This document shows positions 1-8,610 of a DNA stretch of 41,273 bases, piece by piece (position 1 is the stretch's first letter; the number at the start of each line of letters is the position of its first letter). A program made the position numbers and the translations under genes. Source of the stretch: Bacillota bacterium (GTDB lineage: Bacteria > Bacillota > Clostridia > Lachnospirales > Lachnospiraceae); assembly GCA_023387655.1 (NCBI GenBank), contig JAEWHR010000076.1, positions 1 to 41,273 on the forward strand, read 5' to 3'. The notes under the pieces are model-generated. The model saw only the letters and a program-made list of their open reading frames with translations. It ran no database searches and was not told where the DNA came from.

Positions 1-22
1 TTTTATGAAAGGAGTAAATTAT

Positions 23-262
23 ATGAATCGTGATAATCTCATAAACCAAGTAAAAGACGAGTATGCACGAATAGCCTCTTCTGAATCCAAACAGCAAAGT
101 ATCCAAAGCACAACCGATTTAACACCAGAAGCCTATTACGAAAAACTCTTAAGTAAAGCTGTCGACGAGATTAACAAAGGAACCTTTGACGATTTCAAAT
201 CTGGTGTGGATGTAGTTTCTGCTATAGCAAATGACAAAACTTGGCTTTCAGATTGGAAGTGA
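23..262 (+). CDS. Small acidic protein of unknown function
   Basis: An open frame of 79 residues. The ATG at 23 is chosen over an earlier in-frame ATG at 5 because AAAGGAG lies 8 bases before it. I do not recognise the family. The protein is hydrophilic, rich in Asp, Glu, Lys and Ser, without cysteines, membrane segments or a signal peptide. The middle (TPEAYYEKLLSKAVDEIN) and end look helical, so it is probably a small cytoplasmic protein. It ends in TWLSDWK and is followed by a bidirectional terminator shared with the convergent symporter gene. The upstream context is outside the window. Confidence 0.6.
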   Translation: MNRDNLINQVKDEYARIASSESKQQSIQSTTDLTPEAYYEKLLSKAVDEINKGTFDDFKSGVDVVSAIANDKTWLSDWK

Positions 263-298
263 CTTAGTCAAAGTTATTATAACCTCTATTCTAAACAG

Positions 299-334
299 TA
301 AAAACCGCAGCCCTTTTAGGATTGCGGTTTTATT
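299..334. terminator. Bidirectional intrinsic terminator
   Basis: AAACCGCA and TGCGGTTT pair around a 13-base loop, with an A-run on the left and TTTTATTT on the right. It lies between two converging genes (stop at 262 on plus, stop at 347 on minus) and could serve both. Confidence 0.85.
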
Positions 335-346
335 TAACAACGATAT

Positions 347-1645
347 TTATAAACTATTATACTTTTCTATATTAATTTCATTTTCACTTTTTGCAACAAT
401 GAGTGCACTTGTTGCTGCTGCACTTATATTGGTTGCTGTTCGAGCCATATCTACAATAGAGCTTATTGGTGTTAATAATACAATAATTTCTATCGGAAGT
501 CCTGCAGCAGCAAATACTGCAGTTGCAGTAATAGTTGCCGTTCCCGGAACACCAACTGTACCAATGCTAACTAAGGTTGCTATCAAGATAAGAATGATAT
601 ACTGTCCAATGGAATACTCTATATTTAAACCTTGTATTGCAAAAACTGCCAATAAAGTAGGCCAAATACCTGCACAACCAGGCATTCCAATATTAGCTCC
701 TAGTGGAACAACAAAAGAAGAAATACTATCTGATACACCAGCGTTTTTCAGACATTTTTCTGTCACCGGTATTGTACCCACACTACTTTGGGTAGTGAAT
801 GCTACCACCTGTGCAGGCCAAATGTGTTTAAAAAATTTTATAGGGTTTAATTTTGCCACTGTTCCAATAAGAATACTGTTTACGCCAAAGGTCTGAATAA
901 AGCATAACAGATAAGCTATAACTAATACCGGCAATAGAGGTAATAATTTGTCTGCTCCATTATTAGAAACCGCATTAGCAACTAAAGCTAATACTGCATA
1001 TGGGGTAAATTCAATAATAAATGATATTACTGTATTAATAACTTTGGAAGTGGAATCAACAAAAGCTTTAAAAGGTTTGACCCCCTCTGGATCTCTCGTG
1101 GAAAGTGCTACTACAGCTATACCAATAAATAAAGAAAATATTATAACTGGGACAATTGTATTAGATGATGCTTGCGCAAAAAAGTTCTTTGGAAATAGAT
1201 CAACGATTACCTGTGTAATTGCTGGCACTTCCTTCGCTTTATAATCGGTAGGAAGCGTTATTAAAGCATTCTTTCCAATGCCAAAAGCTAATGAAACTAT
1301 TATTGTTACGGTTGCGGCAATAAATGTAGTTGATGTTAATAATCCAATACTCTTAACGCCTATTTTTTTCAATTTGTGTATATTCTCCAACTGTGCAACA
1401 CTTGAAATAACACTAAAAAATAAAAGTGGTACTACAAATGCAGAAATAACATTTGCGTATACAGCTCCAATAAGCTGTACGTAATTGGTATGGCCTGCAA
1501 ATCCTATTCCTAAACCTAATCCAAAAATTAAAGCTATAATCGTTCTAAGTCCAAAATCCATATTCTTTTTTCTTAAAAATACCAATGCGCCAATTAGAAT
1601 AATGGCTGCTCCTAATGCACCTAATGCTAACAAATCTATAGTCAT
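347..1645 (-). CDS. Dicarboxylate/amino acid:cation symporter, probable cystine uptake
   Basis: A 432-residue polytopic membrane protein of the DAACS (glutamate/dicarboxylate symporter) family. The substrate-site region is visible: TQSSVGTIPVT at residues 285-295 in the place of the usual serine-rich hairpin, and VPLGANIGMPGCAG at 313-326 in the place of the canonical VPLGATINMDG. From memory, the Gly-Cys-Ala-Gly version is typical of the TcyP-type L-cystine branch rather than of glutamate or C4-dicarboxylate carriers. GVPGTA at 365-370 is also family-like. The start has GAAGGAGA 6 bases upstream. A 28-codon cysteine-rich leader ORF lies 43 bases upstream on the same transcript, which supports a sulfur amino acid substrate. 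The general family is secure; cystine as substrate is inferred. Confidence 0.9.
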   Translation of the reverse strand: MTIDLLALGALGAAIILIGALVFLRKKNMDFGLRTIIALIFGLGLGIGFAGHTNYVQLIGAVYANVISAFVVPLLFFSVISSVAQLENIHKLKKIGVKSIGLLTSTTFIAATVTIIVSLAFGIGKNALITLPTDYKAKEVPAITQVIVDLFPKNFFAQASSNTIVPVIIFSLFIGIAVVALSTRDPEGVKPFKAFVDSTSKVINTVISFIIEFTPYAVLALVANAVSNNGADKLLPLLPVLVIAYLLCFIQTFGVNSILIGTVAKLNPIKFFKHIWPAQVVAFTTQSSVGTIPVTEKCLKNAGVSDSISSFVVPLGANIGMPGCAGIWPTLLAVFAIQGLNIEYSIGQYIILILIATLVSIGTVGVPGTATITATAVFAAAGLPIEIIVLLTPISSIVDMARTATNISAAATSALIVAKSENEINIEKYNSL

Positions 1646-1688
1646 GATTGTCTCCTTCTTAATTTAAATATTCATTGTTTTATATTGT

Positions 1689-1775
1689 TTAAGAATTACA
1701 ACAACAGCAACAGGAGCAACACATGAAACTATCCTTGTTGTGATTTTTTTGCGTTAATTTAAAATTGCTTTTCAT
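1689..1775 (-). CDS. Cysteine-run leader peptide (uORF) before the symporter
   Basis: A 28-codon frame with a very strong ribosome site (AGGAGG, 8 bases before the ATG). It encodes a Lys/Asn-rich N-terminus and ends FMCCSCCCCCNS, seven cysteines in eight positions. The symporter ATG follows 43 bases after its stop on the same strand, and a consensus promoter precedes it. A peptide of this form is best explained as a leader whose translation senses charged Cys-tRNA and so controls the downstream gene, as known for histidine and tryptophan leaders and for cysteine-rich uORFs in actinobacteria. No clear intrinsic terminator is visible between it and the symporter, so control may act by translational coupling or transcript stability. 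A metal-binding or secreted role is less likely because there is no signal peptide. Confidence 0.75.
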   Translation of the reverse strand: MKSNFKLTQKNHNKDSFMCCSCCCCCNS

Positions 1776-1833
1776 AAAAATTACCTCCTGTTATAATATA
1801 GACTATTCATATATGTTTTATATGAATTAAAAT

Positions 1834-1863
1834 ATTATATGCAAGGATGTTATGATTTGTCAA
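1834..1863 (-). promoter_or_regulatory. Consensus sigma-A promoter for the leader peptide/symporter unit
   Basis: On the minus strand a perfect TTGACA (1858-1863) is followed after 18 bases by a perfect TATAAT (1834-1839). Transcription should begin near 1826, giving a leader of about 50 bases before the cysteine-rich ORF. Confidence 0.8.
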
Positions 1864-2101
1864 TAAAAAAAGAAATTTAGCATATTTTTTATGTAATGAG
1901 CTTTTCCCACATATTCCTCTTTATTGCTTGCTTCTGTGCCTAACTTAGCAATACGCTTAAATAGTTGCCCACTTACAAGTGTTATATTTAATTGGACGTA
2001 TGTCTTAAACTGTAAAATTTTGATATATAAGGAAAATATATCGAAACTATATCGAAATTTATCCCTAAAACTTGTATACTGTATAAGAGTTGAATTAATC
2101 T

Positions 2102-2402
2102 ATGAATATTTTAATTATTGAAGATGATTTAGATATTGGAAGAATATTGAAGTTTTTCTAAGAAGAAAACAATTATATCCGGCAATTATGATCACGGCTC
2201 TTGGTTCTGAAGCTGACCAGTTAAAAGGTTTTGATGCGGAGTTGATGATTATATTACAAAGCCCTTTTCTGTTCCAATACTGCTTAGAAAAATTGAACTT
2301 GTATTAGATAGAGCGGATAAAATCTAAAAGAAAGTCATTACCTACAGAGAAATGCAAATTGATTTAGAAGGAATGAGTGTATCAGTAAATGGAACAGACA
2401 TA
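2102..2402 (+). pseudogene. Decayed OmpR-family response regulator
   Basis: Pieces of one response regulator are readable in shifting frames. ATG at 2102 gives MNILIIEDDLDIGRILKFF and then a stop. About 100 bases later another frame gives DDYITKPFSVPILLRKIEL, the conserved DDYITKPF block around the receiver lysine. After a stop comes VITYREMQIDLEGMSVSVNG, the start of the winged-helix DNA-binding domain. The phosphoacceptor region and the recognition helix are missing. The 3' end stops abruptly near 2402, where a fragment of a minus-strand gene begins, so a deletion joined the two. It is non-functional; the neighbouring LytTR pair is not its partner by family. Confidence 0.75.
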
Positions 2403-2537
2403 ACGCGGCCCATCATCGCCATGGTCAAGAAATACCGGTACATTGCCATCATCATGGGAAAGGATATAGTCGCTCGCTTCAATACTTAAAGTTGTCATGC
2501 ATAGGGTAAGCAAAATGCATATAAGTTGTTTTTTCAA
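2382..2537 (-). pseudogene. Truncated gene for a secreted peptide or protein
   Basis: On the minus strand a TTG at 2537 follows GAGGAG by 6-7 bases and opens a frame of 51 residues. It begins with a lysine pair and a hydrophobic stretch ending in ...TLSIEA, a convincing Sec signal peptide, and continues SDYILSHDDGNVPVFLDHG before running into the decayed regulator near 2402. The last few codons are therefore foreign and the original C-terminus is lost. It is divergent from the LytTR regulator gene, and the intergenic stretch carries the tandem repeat at 2631-2669, so the intact gene may have been a target or partner of that system. Family not recognised. Confidence 0.45.
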
Positions 2538-2630
2538 AATGTTGCTCCTCTTTCACAAAGATTATTACGCAAAGAGATTCTATTTTTTATCAATAATTAT
2601 CAGAATATTCAACGAAAAAACCGTCTGCTG

Positions 2631-2669
2631 CATGAAACATGTTTTTTAGACATGAATCATGGTTTAAGA
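2631..2669. promoter_or_regulatory. Tandem repeat, candidate LytTR operator (copy A)
   Basis: Two direct copies, CATGAAACATGTTTTTTAGA and CATGAATCATGGTTTAAGA, sit 20 bases apart in the divergent intergenic region before the LytTR regulator. Two roughly 10-base elements one to two helical turns apart is the usual design of LytTR-domain operators. A closely similar pair lies at 5240-5280, beyond the other end of the two-component operon. Confidence 0.55.
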
Positions 2670-2732
2670 AATTCAACCTTTATGGTAAACTTAACTTGAA
2701 ATATAATACAGTTCAAATACGGAGGAGTGTTT

Positions 2733-3458
2733 ATGCTACAGATTGCGGTCTGTGATGACAATATTGACGAACTATCCAATATGGTACAGCTTATCAATCA
2801 ATATGGAACATCAAAAAATTATAGCTTTGATTACGCTGTTTTTCCAAACGGATTTGAGTTAGTTTCGGCCTTAGAAAAAGGGAAGCGGTTTGATATATAC
2901 TGTATGGATATTATAATGCCTGGCTTTAATGGCATTGATGTCGCTAAAGAAATCCGTGATTTTGACAAAACTGCACAGATTTTGTTTTTTACATCATCGC
3001 CGGATTTTGCTTTGGAAAGCTATTCAGTGAAAGCCATTAACTATGTACTAAAACCTATTTCAAAAGAAAAACTCTTCTTTACCTTTGACGAAATTTTAGA
3101 ACGAATCAAAGCAGATAAAAGTGAGGATGCGTTTATTGTAAAGAGCAATGAGGGAATTCAAAAAATACTGATTTCCAATTTGGTTTTTGCTGAAGTCATT
3201 GGAAGAAATGTGTTATATCATCTTCGCTCCGGCAAGGTAATCGAATGTATAGAACCTTTTTCCTCTGTCTGCAACAATCTTATGAAATATGGATGCTTTC
3301 TCAAACCCCACCGTTCTTATCTTGTGAATATGCAGTATGTGGATACCATTGAAAATCATCAGATTACCTTACAGACCCTCTCCTTTGTCCCGATTGCACA
3401 AAGTAAGGCAAAGGAGATGAAAATGCAGTATCTAAATTATCAAATGAAAGAGGTATAA
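2733..3458 (+). CDS. LytTR-family response regulator
   Basis: A 241-residue protein. The N-terminal receiver domain shows the acidic pair D8-D9, the phosphoacceptor D59 in CMDIIMPG, Thr/Ser in FFTSSPD and the lysine of VLKPISKEK. A C-terminal LytTR DNA-binding domain (about 130-241) includes LKPHRSYLVNMQYVDTIE, typical of the AgrA/LytR class. The ATG at 2733 is preferred over an in-frame GTG at 2727 because GGAGGAG precedes it at proper distance. The kinase gene follows after 23 bases, an operon. Such pairs commonly respond to peptides or envelope changes and control bacteriocin, adhesion or autolysis genes; the signal here is unknown. The tandem repeats at 2631 and 5240 are its likely binding sites. 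Confidence 0.9.
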   Translation: MLQIAVCDDNIDELSNMVQLINQYGTSKNYSFDYAVFPNGFELVSALEKGKRFDIYCMDIIMPGFNGIDVAKEIRDFDKTAQILFFTSSPDFALESYSVKAINYVLKPISKEKLFFTFDEILERIKADKSEDAFIVKSNEGIQKILISNLVFAEVIGRNVLYHLRSGKVIECIEPFSSVCNNLMKYGCFLKPHRSYLVNMQYVDTIENHQITLQTLSFVPIAQSKAKEMKMQYLNYQMKEV

Positions 3459-3481
3459 GCAATGGAAAGAGGTGCTTTAAT

Positions 3482-4750
3482 ATGGTAACGGTAATCGGGC
3501 TCCTACGATTTGGATTTTCTCTTATCTTCGGTTTAGCGGTGTCAGTTCTCTTTGCAGGAATAGAGCTTACACAAAAAAACAGGTCAATCCTTCATTTACT
3601 CTGTATATTTTTTCTTATCGTACAAACCGCTTGCTGGTGGCTCTTAGGTTTGGATTTGACAGCAAAACTGTATCCACTGATTATTCATCTGCCATTAATT
3701 TTAATATTTACTTTATATTTTAAGCAGCCGTTTCATATATCCGCCATCAGTGTGCTTTCCGGTTATCTGTGCTGTCAAGCACCACGTTGGGTCGGTTTCC
3801 TTACAGGAGCTGCTTTAGGCAGTCGACTTGCAGACCATGTATTTTATATTGTGGCTGTATTTCTATCCTATTATTTCATAAAAAGATATGTGGCCGGCTC
3901 TGTACGACAGCTCATGGAGATATCTATAAAATCTTGCTTGTTTTTAGGTGGTGTACCACTATTTTACTATGTGTTCGACTACACTACCACCATCTACACC
4001 GATGTACTTTACCGAGGGACGAAATGGGCGGTACAGTTCATGCCTTCAACCGTATCTGTTTTCTATTTTGTGTTTGTCCTCCTTTATTACACAGAGACAC
4101 TAAAACAAGCAACACTCCAAAGAGAGCGTGACATGCTAGATTCGCAGTTTCGGCTAGCGAAAACAGAGTTTGCTTCTTTGCGGAAGTTACAGCAAAATGC
4201 CGCAACCTATCGTCACGATATGCGACACCATTTCTCTCTTTTACAAGGAATGGCGTCTAAAGGGCAAATAGAGGAGATCAAAGAGTATCTACAAACTGCC
4301 CAGTCCGACATGGATGCCATCACACCCATACGTTTTTGCGAAAACGAAACTGTTAATCTAATTTTGTCTTCTTTCTCCACCAAAGCAAGACAATCGGAAA
4401 TCCTATTAATGGTAGATGCAAAGCTGTCTGACTTCCTTCCTTTTAGTGACACTGAGCTATGTTCGCTACTGTCAAACGCTTTGGAAAACTCCATACAGGC
4501 CTCTGAACACATATCGGATCGCGAAAAGCGCATTATCCACCTGCGTGTGTATTCCAAGAATAACAAACTGTGCATTGACATTCGTAACAGGTATCAGACA
4601 GAACCGATTATCTATCAGGGATTACCTATATCAAAAAAACAAGGACATGGTTTTGGAACAAAAAGCATGGCTCTTATCGTTGAAAAGCATGGCGGTGTAT
4701 ACCGGTTTTCGGTTAAGGATGGCTGGTTTATATTTCAAGCCACTACATAA
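3482..4750 (+). CDS. GHKL-type sensor histidine kinase (AgrC/LytS-like)
   Basis: A 422-residue kinase. Residues 1-200 are about six hydrophobic membrane segments with no extracellular domain, as in AgrC-type peptide sensors. A coiled linker (LQRERDMLDSQFRLAKTE) follows, then the phosphoacceptor region YRHDMRHHFSLLQG near residue 245, and a GHKL ATPase domain with LLSNALENSIQA (N box) and KKQGHGFGTKSMALIVEKHG (G box). It partners the LytTR regulator immediately upstream. The start has GAAAGAGGTG upstream. No pheromone precursor or AgrB-like processing gene is seen nearby; the truncated secreted-peptide gene at 2382-2537 is the only candidate for a lost ligand. Confidence 0.9.
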   Translation: MVTVIGLLRFGFSLIFGLAVSVLFAGIELTQKNRSILHLLCIFFLIVQTACWWLLGLDLTAKLYPLIIHLPLILIFTLYFKQPFHISAISVLSGYLCCQAPRWVGFLTGAALGSRLADHVFYIVAVFLSYYFIKRYVAGSVRQLMEISIKSCLFLGGVPLFYYVFDYTTTIYTDVLYRGTKWAVQFMPSTVSVFYFVFVLLYYTETLKQATLQRERDMLDSQFRLAKTEFASLRKLQQNAATYRHDMRHHFSLLQGMASKGQIEEIKEYLQTAQSDMDAITPIRFCENETVNLILSSFSTKARQSEILLMVDAKLSDFLPFSDTELCSLLSNALENSIQASEHISDREKRIIHLRVYSKNNKLCIDIRNRYQTEPIIYQGLPISKKQGHGFGTKSMALIVEKHGGVYRFSVKDGWFIFQATT

Positions 4751-4764
4751 TCTCTTTCTTAACC

Positions 4765-5075
4765 ATATTATCTGCTATTTATAATCACATGAGTAGATCA
4801 TGAGGGGCACCATGGTATCTTCTAAAAACAAGTCATGGTGATCTCAGGCCGTACGGCGCTGACCGGATAGCCCTCAATCACCTTCTTGGTACAGCACGTC
4901 ATCCAGTGTCAATTTTACGTCCACTCCTGCAATGCCAACAGAATTCTCAAAAACCAAACCTTGATATTGGAATACGTGCTCCAGTAGTCCAACCAAATAC
5001 TCCTTAGTAATATCCTCGAATTTTACATCTACCTTATTGCGAGAATATTGGAATTGGAATCCTCAGCGACATAAT
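4765..5075 (-). pseudogene. Decayed coding remnant of unknown family
   Basis: The minus strand holds a stretch without a start that reads as ordinary protein: about 60 codons including VDVKFEDITKEYLVGLLEHV and GIAGVDVKLTLDDVLYQEGD then a stop, followed in another frame by KKVIEGYPVSAVRPEITMTC and a stop. Local GC is higher than in the neighbours. The two blocks look like one frameshifted gene that has lost its 5' end. I cannot name the family. The rest of 4751-5414 holds no gene that I can support. Confidence 0.4.
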
Positions 5076-5239
5076 TGCCACCTTTGTCATAGAATTTCGC
5101 CAAAACCGCTGGGGACTAGCGGAGTGGCGAAGTTCCTCCGTTTTATGTTTGGTTGTATCAAGAGGATTCCTTTTTTCTTGTATCTGGATTAACTCATAAA
5201 TAAATATATCAAAAAATATTCCTAAATAACCATACGATG

Positions 5240-5280
5240 CATGAATCATGGTTTTTTCGACATGAATCATGGTTTTAGAT
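5240..5280. promoter_or_regulatory. Tandem repeat, candidate LytTR operator (copy B)
   Basis: CATGAATCATGGTTTTTTCGA is followed directly by CATGAATCATGGTTTTAGAT, a 21-base period, nearly the same as the pair at 2631-2669. No intact gene now starts beside it; the decayed remnant at 4765-5075 on the minus strand is the nearest possible former target. Confidence 0.55.
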
Positions 5281-5282
5281 CT

Positions 5283-5307
5283 TAATAAACAACGGTAGTG
5301 TTTATTA
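5283..5307. repeat. Short inverted repeat
   Basis: TAATAAACA and TGTTTATTA pair perfectly around a 7-base loop, next to repeat copy B. There is no T-run, so it is not a convincing terminator. Confidence 0.4.
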
Positions 5308-5414
5308 GCATTACTTAAGCCACTCTTAACCTAATAATATAAACAAGACATTGCTCTGTGTTAAAAATACTTTCAGTAAATTGACACTCTTTTTATAAAT
5401 CATAACGTTTCTCT

Positions 5415-6794
5415 TTAACATGCTCCTCTACGTAAAATAACTTGAAATATTGTTTTCAACATAATACGCATATCCATAACCACATTCCATCCATCAATAT
5501 ATTCAGTATCCAACTCCACAATGTCATCAAAGTCCGTAATTGAACTTCTCCCACTCACCTGCCACATGCCGGTAATCCCTGGTTTAATGCTCATTCTCCT
5601 CCAATGACTTCGTTCATAATTCTCAACCTCATCCAGTGTTGGTGGTCTCGTACCTACCAAACTCATATTCCCTATTAATACATTAAAAAACTGAGGCAAC
5701 TCATCAAGACTTGTTTTTCGAATGATTTTTCCTACTTTCGTAATTCGAGGATCATCTACTATTTTAAATATACAGCTATTCGATGCTTCATTCTTAGCCA
5801 TAAGTCCTTTCTTCAACTTTTCTGCATCACTACACATACTTCTAAACTTATACATATTAAATTGTCTCCCATTTAGACCAATCCTGCACTGCTTGAATAT
5901 AATTGGTCCAGGAGAATCCAATTTTATAGCGATCGCAACCAAAAGCATAAATGGTGAAGACAGTACAATCCCGACAATACTACCAATAATATCAATTACT
6001 CTTTTTAATGCTCGCGAACTTGCATTAAGTGATACCCTGTGATAAGTAATCACTGGATATGTTCCCACACAACTAACATAACTTTGAGCGGCACCCGCAC
6101 TATAATTATTCATAATTATACGAGCTGTTACCCCTATCTCCATACACATATTAATATATGGTTGAAGATTCAATTCTTGCTCTCTCTCGTTCATGATATA
6201 AACTTGATCAATACCATTAATATGGATTATGGTCTCGAGTTCATCAATACTACCTAGATAATGCTCATCATTATTATTTTCTAAACTAACAAAACCAATG
6301 AAGTTAATCTCGAAGTTACTCTTTCGAAGAAAACGTTGAAACAACTTAAATTTCTCGTAATCACCAATCAATAGAGTTCTCGGCGCTTGACGAAAGGCAT
6401 GCTTCACTATATAACGAGATACAAATGCACTTATAATAAACAACGTATAGGAACTTATTATAAACGCAATATAAAACTCTTTATATATGCTTGTATTTCC
6501 AATATAGAATAAAGCCGTAGAGGTTACACCAGAAGCAATAAAAAAAGACTTCGTTACATACCGCAAAATTCGATCAATGTAAAAAAAAGTAGTAATATTG
6601 TACAATCTAGAATCCTTACTACATAAGATATAAACTACTAAATAAATTAAACAGGTTAATACATACGGTTTAAAGTTTAGGTCATCTATATTCTTAATAA
6701 ACAGACCAGAAAACAAGAATGCCACAAAACAAAAGAAACAATCACTTACAATATGAGTTAAATTTGTACTAGCACCGCGATTAAACTTTCCCAT
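5415..6794 (-). CDS. Polyprenyl-phosphate sugar phosphotransferase (priming enzyme)
   Basis: A 459-residue WbaP/CpsE-type enzyme that moves a sugar 1-phosphate from a nucleotide sugar onto undecaprenyl phosphate, the first membrane step of polysaccharide assembly. About four to five N-terminal membrane segments (residues 12-130) are followed by a Rossmann-like CoA-binding-fold region (about 138-230), then a further membrane segment and the bacterial sugar transferase domain from residue 264. Catalytic-domain motifs are present: KLDSPGP (291-297), MYKFRSM (314-320), TSLDELPQ (361-368), GTRPP (381-385) and KPGITG (404-409). Length is normal. It is the last gene of the long minus-strand locus, after the lasso ABC transporter, whereas such genes usually come early. 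No strong terminator follows its stop. Confidence 0.95.
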   Translation of the reverse strand: MGKFNRGASTNLTHIVSDCFFCFVAFLFSGLFIKNIDDLNFKPYVLTCLIYLVVYILCSKDSRLYNITTFFYIDRILRYVTKSFFIASGVTSTALFYIGNTSIYKEFYIAFIISSYTLFIISAFVSRYIVKHAFRQAPRTLLIGDYEKFKLFQRFLRKSNFEINFIGFVSLENNNDEHYLGSIDELETIIHINGIDQVYIMNEREQELNLQPYINMCMEIGVTARIIMNNYSAGAAQSYVSCVGTYPVITYHRVSLNASSRALKRVIDIIGSIVGIVLSSPFMLLVAIAIKLDSPGPIIFKQCRIGLNGRQFNMYKFRSMCSDAEKLKKGLMAKNEASNSCIFKIVDDPRITKVGKIIRKTSLDELPQFFNVLIGNMSLVGTRPPTLDEVENYERSHWRRMSIKPGITGMWQVSGRSSITDFDDIVELDTEYIDGWNVVMDMRIMLKTIFQVILRRGAC

Positions 6795-6897
6795 ATAGTT
6801 CCTCTCCCTAACGTTATCTTTATAAGAATTCTAAATTATTACTTCGAATGTAAGAAAATTACATATATTATACATTTTTATCCGATAATACAAATCC

Positions 6898-8595
6898 TCA
6901 ACCCTCAAAAGCAAGATTTAACTCACTCATAGACTTGTCTTGGATCTTCAACTCACGATGGCAATACTTAAGAACGGATCTACGATGTGTAATTAATATA
7001 CAGGTCAAAAATGGTTGGAAGTTTCGAATTCCTTCCAATACCTTAAGTTCAGTTACTTCGTCCAAGGAAGAAGTAGCTTCATCCAAGATTAGAAAAGGAG
7101 CCTTATGTATGACAGCTCTTGCTATGGCTATTCTTTGGGCCTGTCCTTCTGATAGTCCATGTCCTTTTTCCCCAATCACAGTCTCAATTCCTAGTGGTAA
7201 TTCCATTACGAACTCATACGCAGCAGCAACCTTTAATGCGTCAATAATTTCTTGCTCCGTTGCATCACGTTTCCCCATCCGTACACAACTTGCAATGGTT
7301 CCACTAAATAGTGTATTCCCTTGTGGTACATAGGAAATAAATTTTCTTGAATTTGCATTCACATCTTCATCATAATCTAACCCATCAAAAAATTTAATAT
7401 TTCCTTCATTGGCATTCACAAATGACATTAGTAATCGAATTAATGTTGTCTTTCCACATCCAGATTCTCCCACGATAGCTACGAACTCTCCCGGATGTAT
7501 CACGGTATCAACGGAATCCAACACGGTATCATTCTTATAGCCAAAGGAAACCTTATTGATTACTACCCCAACCTTTTCTGGTACGATCTCGGTATCGATT
7601 CTCTCTTCCTGGGATAAATTCTGAATCTCAATTACACGACCAGACGATGCAAGAACCGATACAATCTGCGGTATACAATTTGCAAGTCCGAGAAGAGGTG
7701 CTTGCACCCGGTTCACCAACGTCAAAAAAACCGTCATAGTACCGTACGTAATTTCTCCTCGGGAGATACATAAAACTCCATATACAAATGCAACAAGGTA
7801 CCCAAGTTGAAAGGTAACATTCAAGACCGTCGAGGTAGCAATTCCCATTCTACTTTTCTTTAGCACCCAACGAAATCGCTCAGTTCTTAGTTCTGAAAGC
7901 CGGTTCGAAGAATAATCCTCATCACAAAAAGTCTTAATAATCATTAGATTACTAAGACTCTCATTAATAAAGGAGCGATAAGTAGATTCTGACTCCTGTA
8001 CCTTCACTTGCAATGTTTTTAGCTTTCTTCCCAATACAAAACTCACGAGAATGGCAATCGGAGCAATCATTAATGCAAAACATGCTAGTAATTTATTATA
8101 AGCAAACAACGTAAAAAAAGTAGCTACCAACTGAACAAATAACATAATCATTGTTGGTAATGTGTTTGCAATTCCATTGGCAATTTCATTTGTATCACTT
8201 GTTAACCGAGTCATCAAATCCCCTGTATGATACTTTGATACGTCCATCCACTTCGTATTCAGGATTTTATCATATACTTGCTTGCGAATACCAAACGAGA
8301 ACTTCTCATCAATGACTACAGATATCAAGGAACCCACAATATTCAATACTTGTCCAATGACCATGATACCAATATACACTCCAATCTGGGGAAGAAATGT
8401 CCCATCATTGGAGGCTCCATCAATAATCTTTTGACTAATTACAGCAAGTACAACTCCTGATAATGAGGATACGGTAGTTATCATTATCATAAAACCTAAA
8501 TATGGCGCATAAGGTTTCGTATACTTCATTAACCAACGAAAATAACTAGACTGGTTCCTCCAGTCCTTAAAAAAACTAATACATCGCTCTAACAT
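6898..8595 (-). CDS. ABC exporter (membrane and ATPase fused), lasso peptide D protein
   Basis: A 565-residue half-transporter with about six membrane segments (residues 30-310) and a C-terminal ATPase: Walker A GESGCGKTT (376-384), signature LSEGQAQRIAIARA (481-494) and Walker B LILDEATSSLD (502-512). In place of the usual LSGGQ it has LSEGQ, a common variant in exporters. It lacks an N-terminal C39 peptidase domain, so leader removal must be done elsewhere, fitting the separate B2 peptidase at 13135-13572. It starts 15 bases after the kinase-like gene at 8611-9480. By position it most likely exports the mature lasso peptide and gives self-protection; export of polysaccharide is unlikely because a Wzx flippase is present. 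Confidence 0.88.
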   Translation of the reverse strand: MLERCISFFKDWRNQSSYFRWLMKYTKPYAPYLGFMIMITTVSSLSGVVLAVISQKIIDGASNDGTFLPQIGVYIGIMVIGQVLNIVGSLISVVIDEKFSFGIRKQVYDKILNTKWMDVSKYHTGDLMTRLTSDTNEIANGIANTLPTMIMLFVQLVATFFTLFAYNKLLACFALMIAPIAILVSFVLGRKLKTLQVKVQESESTYRSFINESLSNLMIIKTFCDEDYSSNRLSELRTERFRWVLKKSRMGIATSTVLNVTFQLGYLVAFVYGVLCISRGEITYGTMTVFLTLVNRVQAPLLGLANCIPQIVSVLASSGRVIEIQNLSQEERIDTEIVPEKVGVVINKVSFGYKNDTVLDSVDTVIHPGEFVAIVGESGCGKTTLIRLLMSFVNANEGNIKFFDGLDYDEDVNANSRKFISYVPQGNTLFSGTIASCVRMGKRDATEQEIIDALKVAAAYEFVMELPLGIETVIGEKGHGLSEGQAQRIAIARAVIHKAPFLILDEATSSLDEVTELKVLEGIRNFQPFLTCILITHRRSVLKYCHRELKIQDKSMSELNLAFEG

Positions 8596-8610
8596 AGTTA
8601 GCTCTCCTCA

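Noticed and set aside
231..896. Long plus-strand frame opposite the symporter
   Set aside because: Antisense shadow of a clear family member; no ribosome site and no recognisable domain.
2733..4750. Complete agr-type quorum system
   Set aside because: Kinase and regulator fit, but no AgrB peptidase or AgrD-like precursor was found within the neighbouring sequence.
5034..5270. 78-codon minus-strand frame next to repeat copy B
   Set aside because: Its start lies inside the tandem repeat, it has no ribosome site, and a different frame there reads as a decayed gene.
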